From the NCBI GenBank assembly GCA_024636835.1, contig JAGXGH010000085.1:24298-88297 (forward strand): a stretch of DNA of 64,000 nucleotides. Direction: 5' to 3'. The stretch comes from Verrucomicrobiales bacterium. Lineage in GTDB: Bacteria > Verrucomicrobiota > Verrucomicrobiia > Verrucomicrobiales > SLCJ01. Each line of letters opens with the position of its first letter. Position 1 is the stretch's first letter. The translations under genes and the position numbers were made by a program. The notes under the pieces were generated by a model that saw nothing but the letters and a program-made list of their open reading frames with translations, made no database searches and was not told the origin of the DNA. Positions 52,308 to 62,209 of this stretch are shown here, one piece after another.

Positions 52308-52988
52308 CTAGCCTATGGAGCGGAGTAGGCGGCCTTTTTGTCCAGGTTGCGAGGCGTAAGCGTAAGAATCCTCAACCTCTTCGGATGAGGTGACGCACAT
52401 GCCAAGATCACGTAATAAGCCGTCGCGGATACTGTAGATCCATCCGTGAAGTGTCAGCTCCTGGCCTCGTGCCCAGGCATCACGCACCATCGTAGTGTTG
52501 GCGACATTGACGACTTGCTCGAGCACATTCAGTTCACAAAAGCGATCGAGGCGAGATCCATCCGGACTGCTTTCTGGAAGGGCAGCCAGTTGTGTGGCGT
52601 GCTTGTCTTTGACGTCGCGGACGTGCCCCAGCCAGTTGTCGACGAGGCCGGCCCGCGTGTTTTCCAAGGCGGCACGGACGCCTCCGCATCCGTAGTGGCC
52701 GACGACCATTACGTGTTTCACTTTGAGCACATCGATGGCAAACTGAATGACCGAGAGGCAGTTGAGGTCGGAGTGGACGACTTGGTTGGCGACGTTTCGG
52801 TGAACGAAAACTTCACCAGGCTGCAAGCCTGTGATTTGGTTGGCGGGCACTCGGCTATCCGAGCATCCGATCCACAAATATTCTGGCGATTGTTGCTCGG
52901 ATAACTCCGCGAAAAATTGTGGGTCCATCTCCAGATGCTCGGCGGCCCATGCGTTGTTGTTTTCGAATAAATGTGGGAGCCGTTTCAT
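52308..52988 (-). CDS. can: Beta-carbonic anhydrase
   Basis: 226 residues. The zinc site and active centre are CSDSRVP (Cys and the Asp-Arg dyad) and HYGCGGVRAAL (His and second Cys). FVHRNVANQVVHSDLNCLSV lies between them. It interconverts CO2 and bicarbonate in the cytoplasm. It stands alone, 51 bases downstream of a membrane-protein gene on the same strand. Confidence 0.95.
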   Translation of the reverse strand: MKRLPHLFENNNAWAAEHLEMDPQFFAELSEQQSPEYLWIGCSDSRVPANQITGLQPGEVFVHRNVANQVVHSDLNCLSVIQFAIDVLKVKHVMVVGHYGCGGVRAALENTRAGLVDNWLGHVRDVKDKHATQLAALPESSPDGSRLDRFCELNVLEQVVNVANTTMVRDAWARGQELTLHGWIYSIRDGLLRDLGMCVTSSEEVEDSYAYASQPGQKGRLLRSIG

Positions 52989-53039
52989 AAAGACTTAGAT
53001 ATACAGGGAACTGTAACGCAGAACTCGTATGTAAATCAA

Positions 53040-53912
53040 CTACGAGGAAAGCTGATTGGTTTCGCGTTTCCAAAGCAATAGTGCGAGAGCTAGGGGGACC
53101 GCCCAGTGTGGGGTGCGGACTAAGGTTTCGGCGAGCCAAGGGTCGATCCCGTAGAACTTTTCCGAGGGGTTGTAGTGGGCGACGATTCGCGCCATTGCGG
53201 TGACAAATCCCCACCAAACCATGTAGAAAAGCGCCCCCATACGAAGTGTTCGTATCGGAAGGAAGATGAGGAATGCGGCGATGAAGTCAAGATACCCCGC
53301 AAGGACGAGAAACGTCACTGCCTGGGATTCTGAAATTCCCAAAATCTGCGTCGACATACTCACGAAATCTGCGGGCACCGGGTGGTGGCCGACGGCGTAG
53401 AGGCCGTGCCCGATGAAAGTGAATGCGGTGAGCACAGAGGCTGCGGCAACGAACGCGATCGATTTGACTTCGCAGCGAATAGCAAGGAGAAGCAGGGCTG
53501 GAGATCCTGCTTGGAGTCCCAATTCCATCAGCATTCCAATCTGCCAATCCTTGCCCAGCCAGGAGCAAAACGCGTGAAGCAGCGTGAACCCGGTGGCGAC
53601 AGTAAGCACATCACAAAGTCTACGTCTCGACGGGGTGACAAAGAGCGCAGCACCTCCGGAGACCATCAGAAATATTCCGATCACTCGGAACAGAAGGCTT
53701 AGATAGGCATCGGATCCTGCGGTGTATTCGGCCCAGTTTAGCTCGAGAATATGTTCGACCGGTTTGGTCATCCATGATTCATGCCAAAATAATCCGCGAA
53801 GGGGGGAATCCCAACGAAGGTAAATCCATCCGCGACAAAAGAGCGTCAGGAACGTTGACACTCTGAGAAGCCAGAGTAGGCGGGGGGCGAATGGGCGAGG
53901 CGTTGTGTCCAT
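53040..53912 (-). CDS. Multi-span membrane protein, function unknown
   Basis: 290 residues from the ATG at 53912 (an upstream start at 53960 would overlap the preceding gene). Roughly eight spans are predicted by eye, starting LLWLLRVSTFLTLFCRGWIY. His and Trp pairs occur at the membrane edges (RGLFWHESWM, GHGLYAVGHHPVPADF). No known motif. It lies 25 bases after the phosphoesterase gene, so they may be co-transcribed. Confidence 0.7.
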   Translation of the reverse strand: MDTTPRPFAPRLLWLLRVSTFLTLFCRGWIYLRWDSPLRGLFWHESWMTKPVEHILELNWAEYTAGSDAYLSLLFRVIGIFLMVSGGAALFVTPSRRRLCDVLTVATGFTLLHAFCSWLGKDWQIGMLMELGLQAGSPALLLLAIRCEVKSIAFVAAASVLTAFTFIGHGLYAVGHHPVPADFVSMSTQILGISESQAVTFLVLAGYLDFIAAFLIFLPIRTLRMGALFYMVWWGFVTAMARIVAHYNPSEKFYGIDPWLAETLVRTPHWAVPLALALLLWKRETNQLSS

Positions 53913-53937
53913 GCTCCAGAGACAGATTCTGCACAGG

Positions 53938-55299
53938 TCATTTTGCTTGATCGTCACCATCGCCTGGGATGGTGAGAACTTCGCCGGATGAGGGTTGCCA
54001 GAACTTGAGGTTTTTCGGTGGAGTTAGAGGGTTACTGTCGGAAACTGATTCTATAGACGGCGCGGTGTCGTCAATGATCACCGTTCTCAGATCCATGCGG
54101 TCGGGGAGGACCTGGACCCAATCGAAGCCGTAGAATGAGCCTGCGGCGATAGTCCAAGACTTGGTGTCCTTGGCTGCACGAAGTGGCGCTCCCCAGCATC
54201 CTTCACCAACGTAAACCGTGGCGTTGTCATCGTTGAGCGCGGTGATAAACCCCTCGTCGCTTCCACTGGCAGTGGAGGGTTTTATTGGCTTGGTGCGCTT
54301 CATTGCATGGGAGTCGGACTCGAAGGAAAGATCTATGCCGTAGTCGTAGAAAACTTGCGCCCAGTTTTCATATTCATCGGTTCCTTCTCTTTTTTGAGCG
54401 ACGACGGGACGCATCGGTTTGTGATAGCCAACGCAGAGGTGTCGCACTTTTGTGGAGTGCTCGCGGAGATCAGCTTCGAGCCATTCCCTTTGAGCGCCGC
54501 CGGCGTTCATTTCTGAGTTGAGAATGTAGAACCGCATCAGGTTTCCGCCAAAACCAAGCGAGTAGTAGTTGTCCGCTCCAGTGTCGAACAGTTCATCAAT
54601 GGTACGGTTGCTTGTTTCGTGGTTTCCCCGGTGTGGGAGGATAGGTGTAATTCTGCCATCGGAGGATGTGGTGAGTTCCCAGTCATCGAGCCATTCTTGC
54701 CACTCGGAATCTTTGTCGCTGTTGATCATGTCGCCAGTGAATGCGACGAAAAGCGGGCGGAGCTTTGCGACCAGGATGTTGCCATTTTGGCGTGGTTTGC
54801 GATTGTTGCGGGAATCTCCACCAGCGCAAAATGTGAACGGCTGTGCGGTGGTTGGTGCGGTGCGAAAAAAGAAACGTGGGCTGACGCCGGACTTGTCCTC
54901 GATGACGAAGTAATAAGTGGTGTCGGGTTTTAGACCTTCGACTCTCGCGAAGCAGTTTTTCATGCCACGGTAGTCGGTCTGTCGGTCGACGGATTTATTT
55001 TTTGGATACTTCGTGGCATCGCGACCAAAATCAGTGGTGCCGTAGCGAACAGTGGCTGGCGTGCCAGCGATTTGTTCCCATGCAATCGTGGCGGTCGACG
55101 TGGGGTCGTTTGCCCACACCAATCGATATCGTCTGGTGGCGGATGACTTGACGTTCGGAGCGACAAGTGTTGCGCCGTCGATAGTTTTCTCAACCGGTGT
55201 GCCAAGTGATCGCTTCGGAGCGGCTATACCAATGGCTACAGTAAGTAGTAGGCCGGCAACCAAGCCGAGTAAGACGGAAGTGAATCGACTGGGGGACAT
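53938..55299 (-). CDS. Secreted metallophosphoesterase (purple acid phosphatase-like)
   Basis: 453 residues with an N-terminal signal/anchor (FTSVLLGLVAGLLLTVAIGI). A fibronectin-like domain (about 55-150; YRLVWANDPTSTATIAWEQI) precedes the calcineurin-like domain with the five metal blocks GGDSR, FTGDMI, HRGNHE, GYHKP and SDSHAMKR. The set is that of purple acid phosphatases and related phosphodiesterases. It likely frees phosphate from esters outside the cytoplasm; the substrate is unknown. Confidence 0.88.
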   Translation of the reverse strand: MSPSRFTSVLLGLVAGLLLTVAIGIAAPKRSLGTPVEKTIDGATLVAPNVKSSATRRYRLVWANDPTSTATIAWEQIAGTPATVRYGTTDFGRDATKYPKNKSVDRQTDYRGMKNCFARVEGLKPDTTYYFVIEDKSGVSPRFFFRTAPTTAQPFTFCAGGDSRNNRKPRQNGNILVAKLRPLFVAFTGDMINSDKDSEWQEWLDDWELTTSSDGRITPILPHRGNHETSNRTIDELFDTGADNYYSLGFGGNLMRFYILNSEMNAGGAQREWLEADLREHSTKVRHLCVGYHKPMRPVVAQKREGTDEYENWAQVFYDYGIDLSFESDSHAMKRTKPIKPSTASGSDEGFITALNDDNATVYVGEGCWGAPLRAAKDTKSWTIAAGSFYGFDWVQVLPDRMDLRTVIIDDTAPSIESVSDSNPLTPPKNLKFWQPSSGEVLTIPGDGDDQAK

Positions 55300-55456
55300 A
55301 AGAAAAGTCTACTAGGTTATTGTGAGGAATCAAAATATCGAGGTGGCACCAAACTTAGTCCTCAGTCCCTTGATACTTGATGCCGGCTGAGAACTGCGGA
55401 GGATCCCGGCACAGGATAGTTGGAAGCAATGGTCATGACATCGTCTGAGATTATCT

Positions 55457-56077
55457 CTACTTTGAAGATGGTGAACTGGGGTGAAGACGAGCGATCCACT
55501 TGCCGACCATGTCGAACTCGATATTAATTTTTGCGCCGATGGTAAGTTGGTGAAGGCGCGTGTAATCCCATGTATGCGGAATGATATAGCAACGAATGAG
55601 CCCTTGGTTCTCGTCGAGTTCGGCGGCGGTGAGAGAAATTCCATCGAGACAAATCGAGCCCTTTTCGATGATCTGACGAATCTGACTGGGAGGAATACTC
55701 ACCTCGATTACGTAGTCAGCGCCGCTTAGAGGTGCAGCGCGAACAAGCTCGCCAGTGGTGTCGATGTGGCCTTGAACCAGATGCCCGCTTAGCCTTCCAC
55801 CGAGCATCATGGCGCGCTCTATGTTCACGACGGCTCCCTCGGAAAGATCGCCAAGGTTGGTGACCTTCATGGTCTGAGCAAGCAGGTCGAAGCTTACCGT
55901 GTTGGCTTCGGCGTTGAGTCCAGTAGCAGTCAGGCAGCATCCATTGACGGCAATGCTCTCACCTTCTGCCAGTTCGCTCACTGGGAATCCATCGATACGA
56001 AGTTGGATGCGCCCACCGTCCGCTGTGGCGGCCAAGGAGCAAACGGTGCCTGTCGCTTCGATGATTCCTGTGAACAT
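55457..56077 (-). CDS. ribE: Riboflavin synthase alpha chain
   Basis: 206 residues from the ATG at 56077. The start MFTGIIEATGTV, the duplicated lumazine-binding halves with NGCCLTA and DGISLTA, and the repeated MLGGRLSGHLVQGHIDTTG are diagnostic. It dismutates two 6,7-dimethyl-8-ribityllumazine molecules. The two barrel domains cover about 1-95 and 96-195. It follows the antiporter gene with a seven-base gap, so the two may share a transcript. Confidence 0.95.
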   Translation of the reverse strand: MFTGIIEATGTVCSLAATADGGRIQLRIDGFPVSELAEGESIAVNGCCLTATGLNAEANTVSFDLLAQTMKVTNLGDLSEGAVVNIERAMMLGGRLSGHLVQGHIDTTGELVRAAPLSGADYVIEVSIPPSQIRQIIEKGSICLDGISLTAAELDENQGLIRCYIIPHTWDYTRLHQLTIGAKINIEFDMVGKWIARLHPSSPSSK

Positions 56078-56084
56078 AATACGC

Positions 56085-57809
56085 TTAATTTTCTTCAGCC
56101 GTCTGCGAAGGAGTGGCCGGCTGTGACATGGCCTCACCGACTTGTTCGGCATTATCGGTGTTATTGTGGTGCGGCGGATGCGCCACGCCACCCAACTGCG
56201 GGAGGAAGGTGAATGCTGCGTAGCAAATGATTGTCGGAAGCAACGCTCCGCTAAGTAGGCCGATTGGGCTGATACCGTCATTGAACTTTTTGCCCAAGAT
56301 GGATTGACCCGCTGGGTTTGGAGCGTTGGCAATGACGGTGAGTCCACCACCTGTCACGGCACCGGCTACCACTGCGTGCTGAGCGGCAGGGGAGATTCCT
56401 TGAACAGTCGATGCCAGATAGGTAATCGCCGCGTTGTCGTTAAATGCAGTGAGGATCGTCGAGCCAAGCATTAGGAAGTTGCTTGGAAGGCCTTGGATAA
56501 CGGGTTCGATCCACCAGGTCTGCAAGCCACCATGCACGATAAGCGCGGCAAGGAAGAAACCGACCAACAGAGGCGACTTCAGTGAGATGCTGTTTTGGTG
56601 GTGCTCAGTGGCAGCTACAAAAGCGAGGAAGAAAAGGAATCCGCCTACAAAAAGTGGTGGGTTGTGGGCGTTGAAAACCGTCCAACCGAGGAAACCCAAG
56701 TGGACGAGAGTGATCCACGCTGGGATCGAATCCTCACGGTCTTCCCAGCGCTCTGGATGAACCTCACCATCAATCACGCCGTCCGCAGCGTCGGCAAGAT
56801 TCGCCAATTCCTTGCGGAAGTAAAAGTAATAGAGCGTGGTGGCGATGACCACGGCGATGACGGCTTTCCATCCGAAGTGGAGAAGCATGAATTGCATGTC
56901 CCATCCCCATTTTCCGGCAACCATGAGCACCGGCGGTGCAGCGAAGTGTGTGAGCGTTCCACCAACGGAGATATTGACAAATAACAAGCCCAGCGTCGCG
57001 TAGGCGAACTTTGGTGAGATATCGTATTTGTAGAATTTCTTGAGCAGGATCAGAGCGGCAATGGTCATCGCGGCGGGCTCGGTAATGAAGCTCCCGAGGA
57101 TGGGTGCAATGACCAGCACTGAAAGCCACCATGCGGCGGGGCTCCCCTTACCGAGTCCGGCAAAAATCCGCAGTGTGTTCTCGGCAAAAAGCAAAACTGG
57201 CCGACTACTGGCGATCGCCATGATGATGACAACAAACATCGGCTCGATGAAGACGCGGTCGTGACCAATGTAGAGTGTGAAGTCCCCCCAGCTATAATAG
57301 TAAGCGCAGACGCTCATCAGCACGAGCACCCAAATTCCAAAGATCGCTTCCACCTCGCCGAGGAAGTGCAGAACAGTGGCCTTGAAACACACGTCGTCTT
57401 TCGCGTTCTTATGCGGCTTGTCTTTTGCCATCCGTCCTTCGCGACGAATTTTTTCCATATGCTTCTCTTGGGCGACATGCGCGGCATGCATGATTTTTCC
57501 AGCCATGAAGGTATGGAAAATCGCCAAGATGAAGATAGCGGTCACCGCAATGTTGAATGGTTGCTGCATGGCGCGCCCGACGATGACATCCATGACTCCA
57601 GGCTTTGCTCCATCAGGTCCGGTAATTTCCTCATACTCATCGAGAGGGAGCGGGAATGCGGCGTATTGGTCTTCCTCACGAATGTCGTTCGCAGGCCATG
57701 CGGGATCCGCATCCACAGCGGCGGCGAAACTTGGCGCGACGGAACTGAGCGCTACAATGAAAATGAGGAGCAGACGAAGAAAAGTAAGCTTGCGGAGTGC
57801 GGTAGGCAT
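56085..57809 (-). CDS. Putative Na+/H+ antiporter (PF07399-like)
   Basis: 574 residues with an N-terminal signal-like span, then a lead of about 60 residues, then about ten spans. A charged His/Lys-rich loop (HVAQEKHMEKIRREGRMAKD) lies after the second span. Conserved-looking membrane text includes GSFITEPAAMTIAALILLKK, SVGGTLTHFAAPPVLMVAG and AFNDNAAITYLASTVQG. The layout matches the putative Na+/H+ antiporter family of Bacteroidetes, Chlamydiae and Verrucomicrobia. The acidic C-terminus (DNAEQVGEAM) is cytoplasmic. Ion specificity is inferred from family. Confidence 0.8.
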   Translation of the reverse strand: MPTALRKLTFLRLLLIFIVALSSVAPSFAAAVDADPAWPANDIREEDQYAAFPLPLDEYEEITGPDGAKPGVMDVIVGRAMQQPFNIAVTAIFILAIFHTFMAGKIMHAAHVAQEKHMEKIRREGRMAKDKPHKNAKDDVCFKATVLHFLGEVEAIFGIWVLVLMSVCAYYYSWGDFTLYIGHDRVFIEPMFVVIIMAIASSRPVLLFAENTLRIFAGLGKGSPAAWWLSVLVIAPILGSFITEPAAMTIAALILLKKFYKYDISPKFAYATLGLLFVNISVGGTLTHFAAPPVLMVAGKWGWDMQFMLLHFGWKAVIAVVIATTLYYFYFRKELANLADAADGVIDGEVHPERWEDREDSIPAWITLVHLGFLGWTVFNAHNPPLFVGGFLFFLAFVAATEHHQNSISLKSPLLVGFFLAALIVHGGLQTWWIEPVIQGLPSNFLMLGSTILTAFNDNAAITYLASTVQGISPAAQHAVVAGAVTGGGLTVIANAPNPAGQSILGKKFNDGISPIGLLSGALLPTIICYAAFTFLPQLGGVAHPPHHNNTDNAEQVGEAMSQPATPSQTAEEN

Positions 57810-57940
57810 GATTGTGGATGTTAGTGGGCGAAGTATTGCAGCAATCTACGGCCGATATTCAATAATTGTTTCAACAGTTGGATCAATTACACCATCAGCA
57901 CACTCTTGCAAGCTAGGGTGGTTGGTGTTCAACTTGTCGT

Positions 57941-58906
57941 ATGGAAAGGAATAGTCATCCGACGGATCGAGCCTTGCGTCACAATGGGCTCTCATTGCTC
58001 ATGCTTGCGGCGCTCATGCTTGCGTCTGGATGCAGGACTACCAATGAGAATGCGCTGCCTGATGAGGTGGTGGATGACGGTGAGGTCGCTGCGCCGAGTG
58101 ATCCACTCGATATGACGAGTACCGATGACCTGGGGGATTTAGTCGAAGGCATGGGAGCTCTGCAGGATGTGGAAATGGGCATCGACCCCATTGATAGCGA
58201 TTCTTCGCTCCCCGATCAACTTCCAGCACTCGGTCTCGAAGACGATCCCGATGCTCTGGCTGACGGGTTTGATCGTCTCAAGGAACCTCGTGACCAACTC
58301 GATAATGGAATTTGGTGGCGTAGCGGTGCTGACGCCATCGCGAAAGCTCAAAGGACTAACCGACCACTTCTCATGTGGATGGCAAACTCAAGCGCAGGAG
58401 CGCTCGACCGAGCGCTCGATGATGAGGTGTTCTCCACTGAGGAGTTTCGTAAACTCATGGACGACCGTCTGGTAGGATTAAAGATCGACTTCGGGGACCG
58501 CGATGTGATGGCCAGCGCCTACTATAGGAATCTGCGCGAGCGTTACAAGCCGCGTGGCGCGCCGACCTTGATTCTGGTGCTCCCTGACGGTACTGAAGAG
58601 ACTCGTTATATCGGCTACAGAAAAAACAAAGGAACCCCCAAAGGATGGGTTCAACGACTTGAGGCTGACGTCGATCAGGCAGAGAAAAGCTATGAGCGAT
58701 GGATGAGTTCATTGCGCGCAAGCGGGTATCGGGAATGGCACGATAAGAAGGGAAACGCATTCTTTGCCAGGGCACTGCGTCTGGACCGCGAACAAAAAAA
58801 CGTGTGGTTGATAGATCGCTACAGACAGAAATACCGGGTGCCTCTCAAACGTCTCAATATTGGAGAAAGGGAGGCGCTACTTCGATCCGCGAAGAGGAAA
58901 GAGTAA
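57941..58906 (+). CDS. Lipoprotein with thioredoxin-like fold and SHD1-like domain
   Basis: 321 residues. The lipobox LASGC (cleaved at about residue 31) puts it at a membrane. An acidic low-complexity linker (about 40-115) leads to a thioredoxin-like domain (about 120-240: KAQRTNRPLLMWMANSSAGA, RGAPTLILVLPDGTEETRYI); the usual CxxC is replaced by Ser/Ala, so redox activity is unlikely. The last 60 residues match the SLA1 homology 1 (SHD1) pattern (REWHDKKGNAFFARALRLDR, VPLKRLN) common in planctomycete and verrucomicrobial surface proteins. Function unknown. Confidence 0.75.
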   Translation: MERNSHPTDRALRHNGLSLLMLAALMLASGCRTTNENALPDEVVDDGEVAAPSDPLDMTSTDDLGDLVEGMGALQDVEMGIDPIDSDSSLPDQLPALGLEDDPDALADGFDRLKEPRDQLDNGIWWRSGADAIAKAQRTNRPLLMWMANSSAGALDRALDDEVFSTEEFRKLMDDRLVGLKIDFGDRDVMASAYYRNLRERYKPRGAPTLILVLPDGTEETRYIGYRKNKGTPKGWVQRLEADVDQAEKSYERWMSSLRASGYREWHDKKGNAFFARALRLDREQKNVWLIDRYRQKYRVPLKRLNIGEREALLRSAKRKE

Positions 58907-59161
58907 TTCGTTGTTTCCAATGTTTTTATGCTTGAAAGTTTTTTGTATAGTGAGAAACTTGAACAATGTTAGGCTGATCGATTTTCCGGATGTGCCTAAA
59001 CGACTGGATTTTCAGGGGAAGCGTCGGGGAGGGCGCTTCTTCTGATATGGCGGCGGGGGGCTTCCCCTCGTCGCTTTCTTGCGACCACCCCTTGGCTGGA
59101 GCTTTACCCTATCGGCTTATCCGTCTTTTTAATAAAAAACCGGGACAACAGGGCGTTCTCG

Positions 59162-60361
59162 CTACGGTTCTACTGGAATTGCCCGCCTCACGGTGGGTTC
59201 TGGCTCAGGGACTGGCTCAGCGCGTCGGATAGGCACAGGAGTAGGAATAGATTCCGCGCCAGCCGCTTTTACCGTGCGGATTTCCACGCGGCGGTTGGGT
59301 TGCTGCTCATCGGCAGTTCCGCTGGGGTTGACGATGGGCCGAGTTTCACCGGCTGCGTCGATGCGAATGCGCTCTGGCTTGATAAGTAGGGATTCGATCA
59401 GCCAATCGCGAACCGCCGCAGCACGCTTGCGGCTGAGCTCAAAGTTGGATTCATGGGTACCTATCGTATCGGTATGTCCCTCGATGACAAAGATGGTGTC
59501 GGGGTTACGGTCAATGAGCACACCGAGCATCATCAGGGACGTCTTTGCCGAGTCGCGAAGCTGGAACTGATTGAACTCAAACAGTAGGTCCGTCGGCATA
59601 TAGATGGGCTTCGATGCGTCGGTGAGTCGACCGCCCGGCACTTTGATGAGCTGGTCAAGGGTAGCGAATCCATCGAGAGCGTCGCCATTGCCCTGACTGT
59701 CGGCCTCGTTACGGATTTTATCCATCATGTCCTTTTGGTCGGAAATGGCAGAATCCGTGGCCGCCATATCTATCGCCATCTGTTTTTCCGAAGCCACGGG
59801 TGCCTTGGCTATTTGAGCGTCGAGCGCGTTTATGGCGTCTTGTTTATCAGCGACCGATACACTTTCGATGGCCTTCATGCTGTCAGCCAGTAGAGCGGCG
59901 GCGGCCTCTTCGTTAACCGCTGGGGAGATATTCATCGGCTGGGTGAACTTCGGAGAAAACTCGATTTCGCGTTCGTCAGGGATCATCTCCTGGAGCTCGA
60001 GGATGTCGATCTCTTCGTCGATGACTTCGACGGGAAGGGATTCCTGCTCAAGCTGGGCGAGGTCGACGGCGTTGTCTGGCTGCTGTTCAGTTTGACCGTC
60101 CGAGGGGGGGAGGAGTGTCGAAGGATCGATCTCCGTTCGGATGACGGGGATTGGGCGGTCTTGTGGGGTGGCAGTCGTTGGGCTGAAAATGCCCTTGAGG
60201 TGGAGATCGCCGAAATACACAAAGAGCATGATGTGGACGATGATCGAGAACAATACGGCGAGTAGAATCCACCACCGCAAATGACGCGTCTGCGGGACGC
60301 GCACGAAATCGCGCCGCCGCATGTTCTGCCAGCCATAGGTGGTTTGGGTGTCTAGTCGCAT
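59162..60361 (-). CDS. OmpA-family protein with N-terminal membrane anchor
   Basis: 399 residues. A single span (about 28-50, LRWWILLAVLFSIIVHIMLF) is followed by a long acidic helical linker (about 75-245) and an OmpA peptidoglycan-binding domain (about 275-380: IFVIEGHTDTIGTHESNFEL, SRKRAAAVRDWLIES, NRRVEIR). The architecture (inner-membrane anchor plus OmpA domain) resembles MotB-like or TolR/OmpA proteins. It probably ties the inner membrane to peptidoglycan. An ATG at residue 14 is an alternative start. Confidence 0.8.
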   Translation of the reverse strand: MRLDTQTTYGWQNMRRRDFVRVPQTRHLRWWILLAVLFSIIVHIMLFVYFGDLHLKGIFSPTTATPQDRPIPVIRTEIDPSTLLPPSDGQTEQQPDNAVDLAQLEQESLPVEVIDEEIDILELQEMIPDEREIEFSPKFTQPMNISPAVNEEAAAALLADSMKAIESVSVADKQDAINALDAQIAKAPVASEKQMAIDMAATDSAISDQKDMMDKIRNEADSQGNGDALDGFATLDQLIKVPGGRLTDASKPIYMPTDLLFEFNQFQLRDSAKTSLMMLGVLIDRNPDTIFVIEGHTDTIGTHESNFELSRKRAAAVRDWLIESLLIKPERIRIDAAGETRPIVNPSGTADEQQPNRRVEIRTVKAAGAESIPTPVPIRRAEPVPEPEPTVRRAIPVEP

Positions 60362-60546
60362 AGTGATGGATGTTCGGATCGTCGTTGCTGTAACTACGTT
60401 ACTGCAAATCTACTAGCTTTCAAAGCGCTACGAAAGCGGCGGTATGTGCGCTTTTCCTCATAAGGTGGAGGGTCGCGCCTTGCTTCTGCTTGATGTTGGG
60501 GCAGATTACGCCGCTTTATTGAGCACACTTATCTATCAATCTACTC

Positions 60547-62133
60547 ATGACCGACCGCAGTAATACCGACCCACAACGCATGGAAAAAATCGTCAGCTTG
60601 TGCAAGCGACGTGGATTTATTTTTCAGTCAGCCGAGCTTTATGGTGGCTTGAATGGGTGCTGGGACTACGGCCCACTCGGTGCCGAGTTGAAGAAAAACC
60701 TCAAGGACTATTGGTGGCGTAAAAACGTCCGCGAACGCGATGATATCGAAGGCATCGATGGTTCTATTCTCACACACCGCGAGGTACTCACCGCGTCCGG
60801 TCACATCGGTGGGTTTTCCGATCCGATGTGTGATGATTTGCTGACCAAAGCTCGTCTTCGCGCCGATCAGATCGAGCCGCAGGATGGTGTCGTGTATTCT
60901 TACACTGGTGCTGGTTATCCGGACACTGAGTGGTCTGTCGAGCGTCCTTATTCTGTTCTGATTAAACCTGAGGAGAATCAAAATGAGAACAACGCTCGTA
61001 AAATCGCCAAGCAGTATTACGGGCAGTTTTTGAAGGATAAAGAGTTGTCTCCCAAGAAGATTTCTCTGGCTGGTGAATCCACAGAGGAGGTTAAAGGTAC
61101 GACAAGTTTCAACCCGGCAACAGGATCTCTCGTCACAGAGCCGCGGGAATTTAACCTGATGTTTAAAACGCAGATGGGCGCGTCTTCTTCAGAGGACGAT
61201 CCGAACGCGGTGGCTTACTTGCGCCCCGAGACGGCGCAGACGATCTTCGTGAATTTTAAGAACGTGCTCGAAACCTCGCGCCAGAAGTTACCCTTCGGTG
61301 TGGCTCAGATCGGTAAAGCCTTCCGCAATGAGATCAATCCACGTAACTTCACCTTCCGCTCGCGAGAGTTCGAACAGATGGAAATCGAATATTTCTGCGC
61401 GCCGGAAGATGGCATGCGTCTCACGGATGAGTGGTTGGAAAAGCGTCTGGATTTCTACGAAGAGATCGGAATTCCTCGCGAGAAATTACATATCCTCGAT
61501 GTGCCCGATGGTGAGCGTGCGTTCTATTCGAAGAAAACTTACGACATCGAGTATGAGTTCCCATTCGGTATCCAAGAACTCGAAGGCGTTGCCTACCGCA
61601 CCGATTACGACCTCGGCAAACACGGAGACCACTCCGGCAAGGCGATGGATTATTTTGACGAAGAGAAGCGCGAGCGTTTCGTTCCTCACGTGGTTGAACC
61701 ATCAGCCGGTTGCGATCGCACCGTCTTGGCGTTGATTTGCGAAGCCTACGACGAAGAAGTCCTCACCGACGACAAGGGTAAGGAGGATAGCCGCACCGTG
61801 CTGCGCTTCACGCCGAAAATGGCTCCGATCAAAGCGGCGATTCTGCCTTTGCTGAAAAAGAGCGAAGACCAAACCCGCATCGCTAAAGAGATCCAAAAGT
61901 CTCTCCAGCCCTTCATCAATGTGTTCTACGACGAAAGCGGAGCTGTTGGTCGTCGCTACCGTCGTCAGGACGAAGCGGGCACTCCGTTCTGCTTAACCGT
62001 CGACTTCGATACACTCGGCGAGTCCGGTGATGAACTGAAGAACACCGTGACCATTCGCCATCGCGACTCGATGGAACAGGAGCGTGTCGCCATCGATGAT
62101 CTGTTGGTTTGGTTGCTCAAGAAGATTCAGTAG
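60547..62133 (+). CDS. glyQS: Glycyl-tRNA synthetase, single-chain type
   Basis: 528 residues, the dimeric alpha2 form found in many bacteria and eukaryotes. Class II motifs are seen in LYGGLNGCWDYGPLGAELKK, FNLMFKTQMGASS, YLRPETAQTIFVNFKNV, QIGKAFRNEINPRNFTFRSR and HVVEPSAGCDRTVLALICEA. The anticodon-binding domain is at the C-terminus. It charges tRNA-Gly and is essential. Confidence 0.95.
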   Translation: MTDRSNTDPQRMEKIVSLCKRRGFIFQSAELYGGLNGCWDYGPLGAELKKNLKDYWWRKNVRERDDIEGIDGSILTHREVLTASGHIGGFSDPMCDDLLTKARLRADQIEPQDGVVYSYTGAGYPDTEWSVERPYSVLIKPEENQNENNARKIAKQYYGQFLKDKELSPKKISLAGESTEEVKGTTSFNPATGSLVTEPREFNLMFKTQMGASSSEDDPNAVAYLRPETAQTIFVNFKNVLETSRQKLPFGVAQIGKAFRNEINPRNFTFRSREFEQMEIEYFCAPEDGMRLTDEWLEKRLDFYEEIGIPREKLHILDVPDGERAFYSKKTYDIEYEFPFGIQELEGVAYRTDYDLGKHGDHSGKAMDYFDEEKRERFVPHVVEPSAGCDRTVLALICEAYDEEVLTDDKGKEDSRTVLRFTPKMAPIKAAILPLLKKSEDQTRIAKEIQKSLQPFINVFYDESGAVGRRYRRQDEAGTPFCLTVDFDTLGESGDELKNTVTIRHRDSMEQERVAIDDLLVWLLKKIQ

Positions 62134-62209
62134 TAAGGTTTCGAAACGGTTTTTTGGGCCGCAAAGAGGCGCAAAGAGGCGCAAAAGTCCGCAAAAAATA
62201 TAGCATCCT

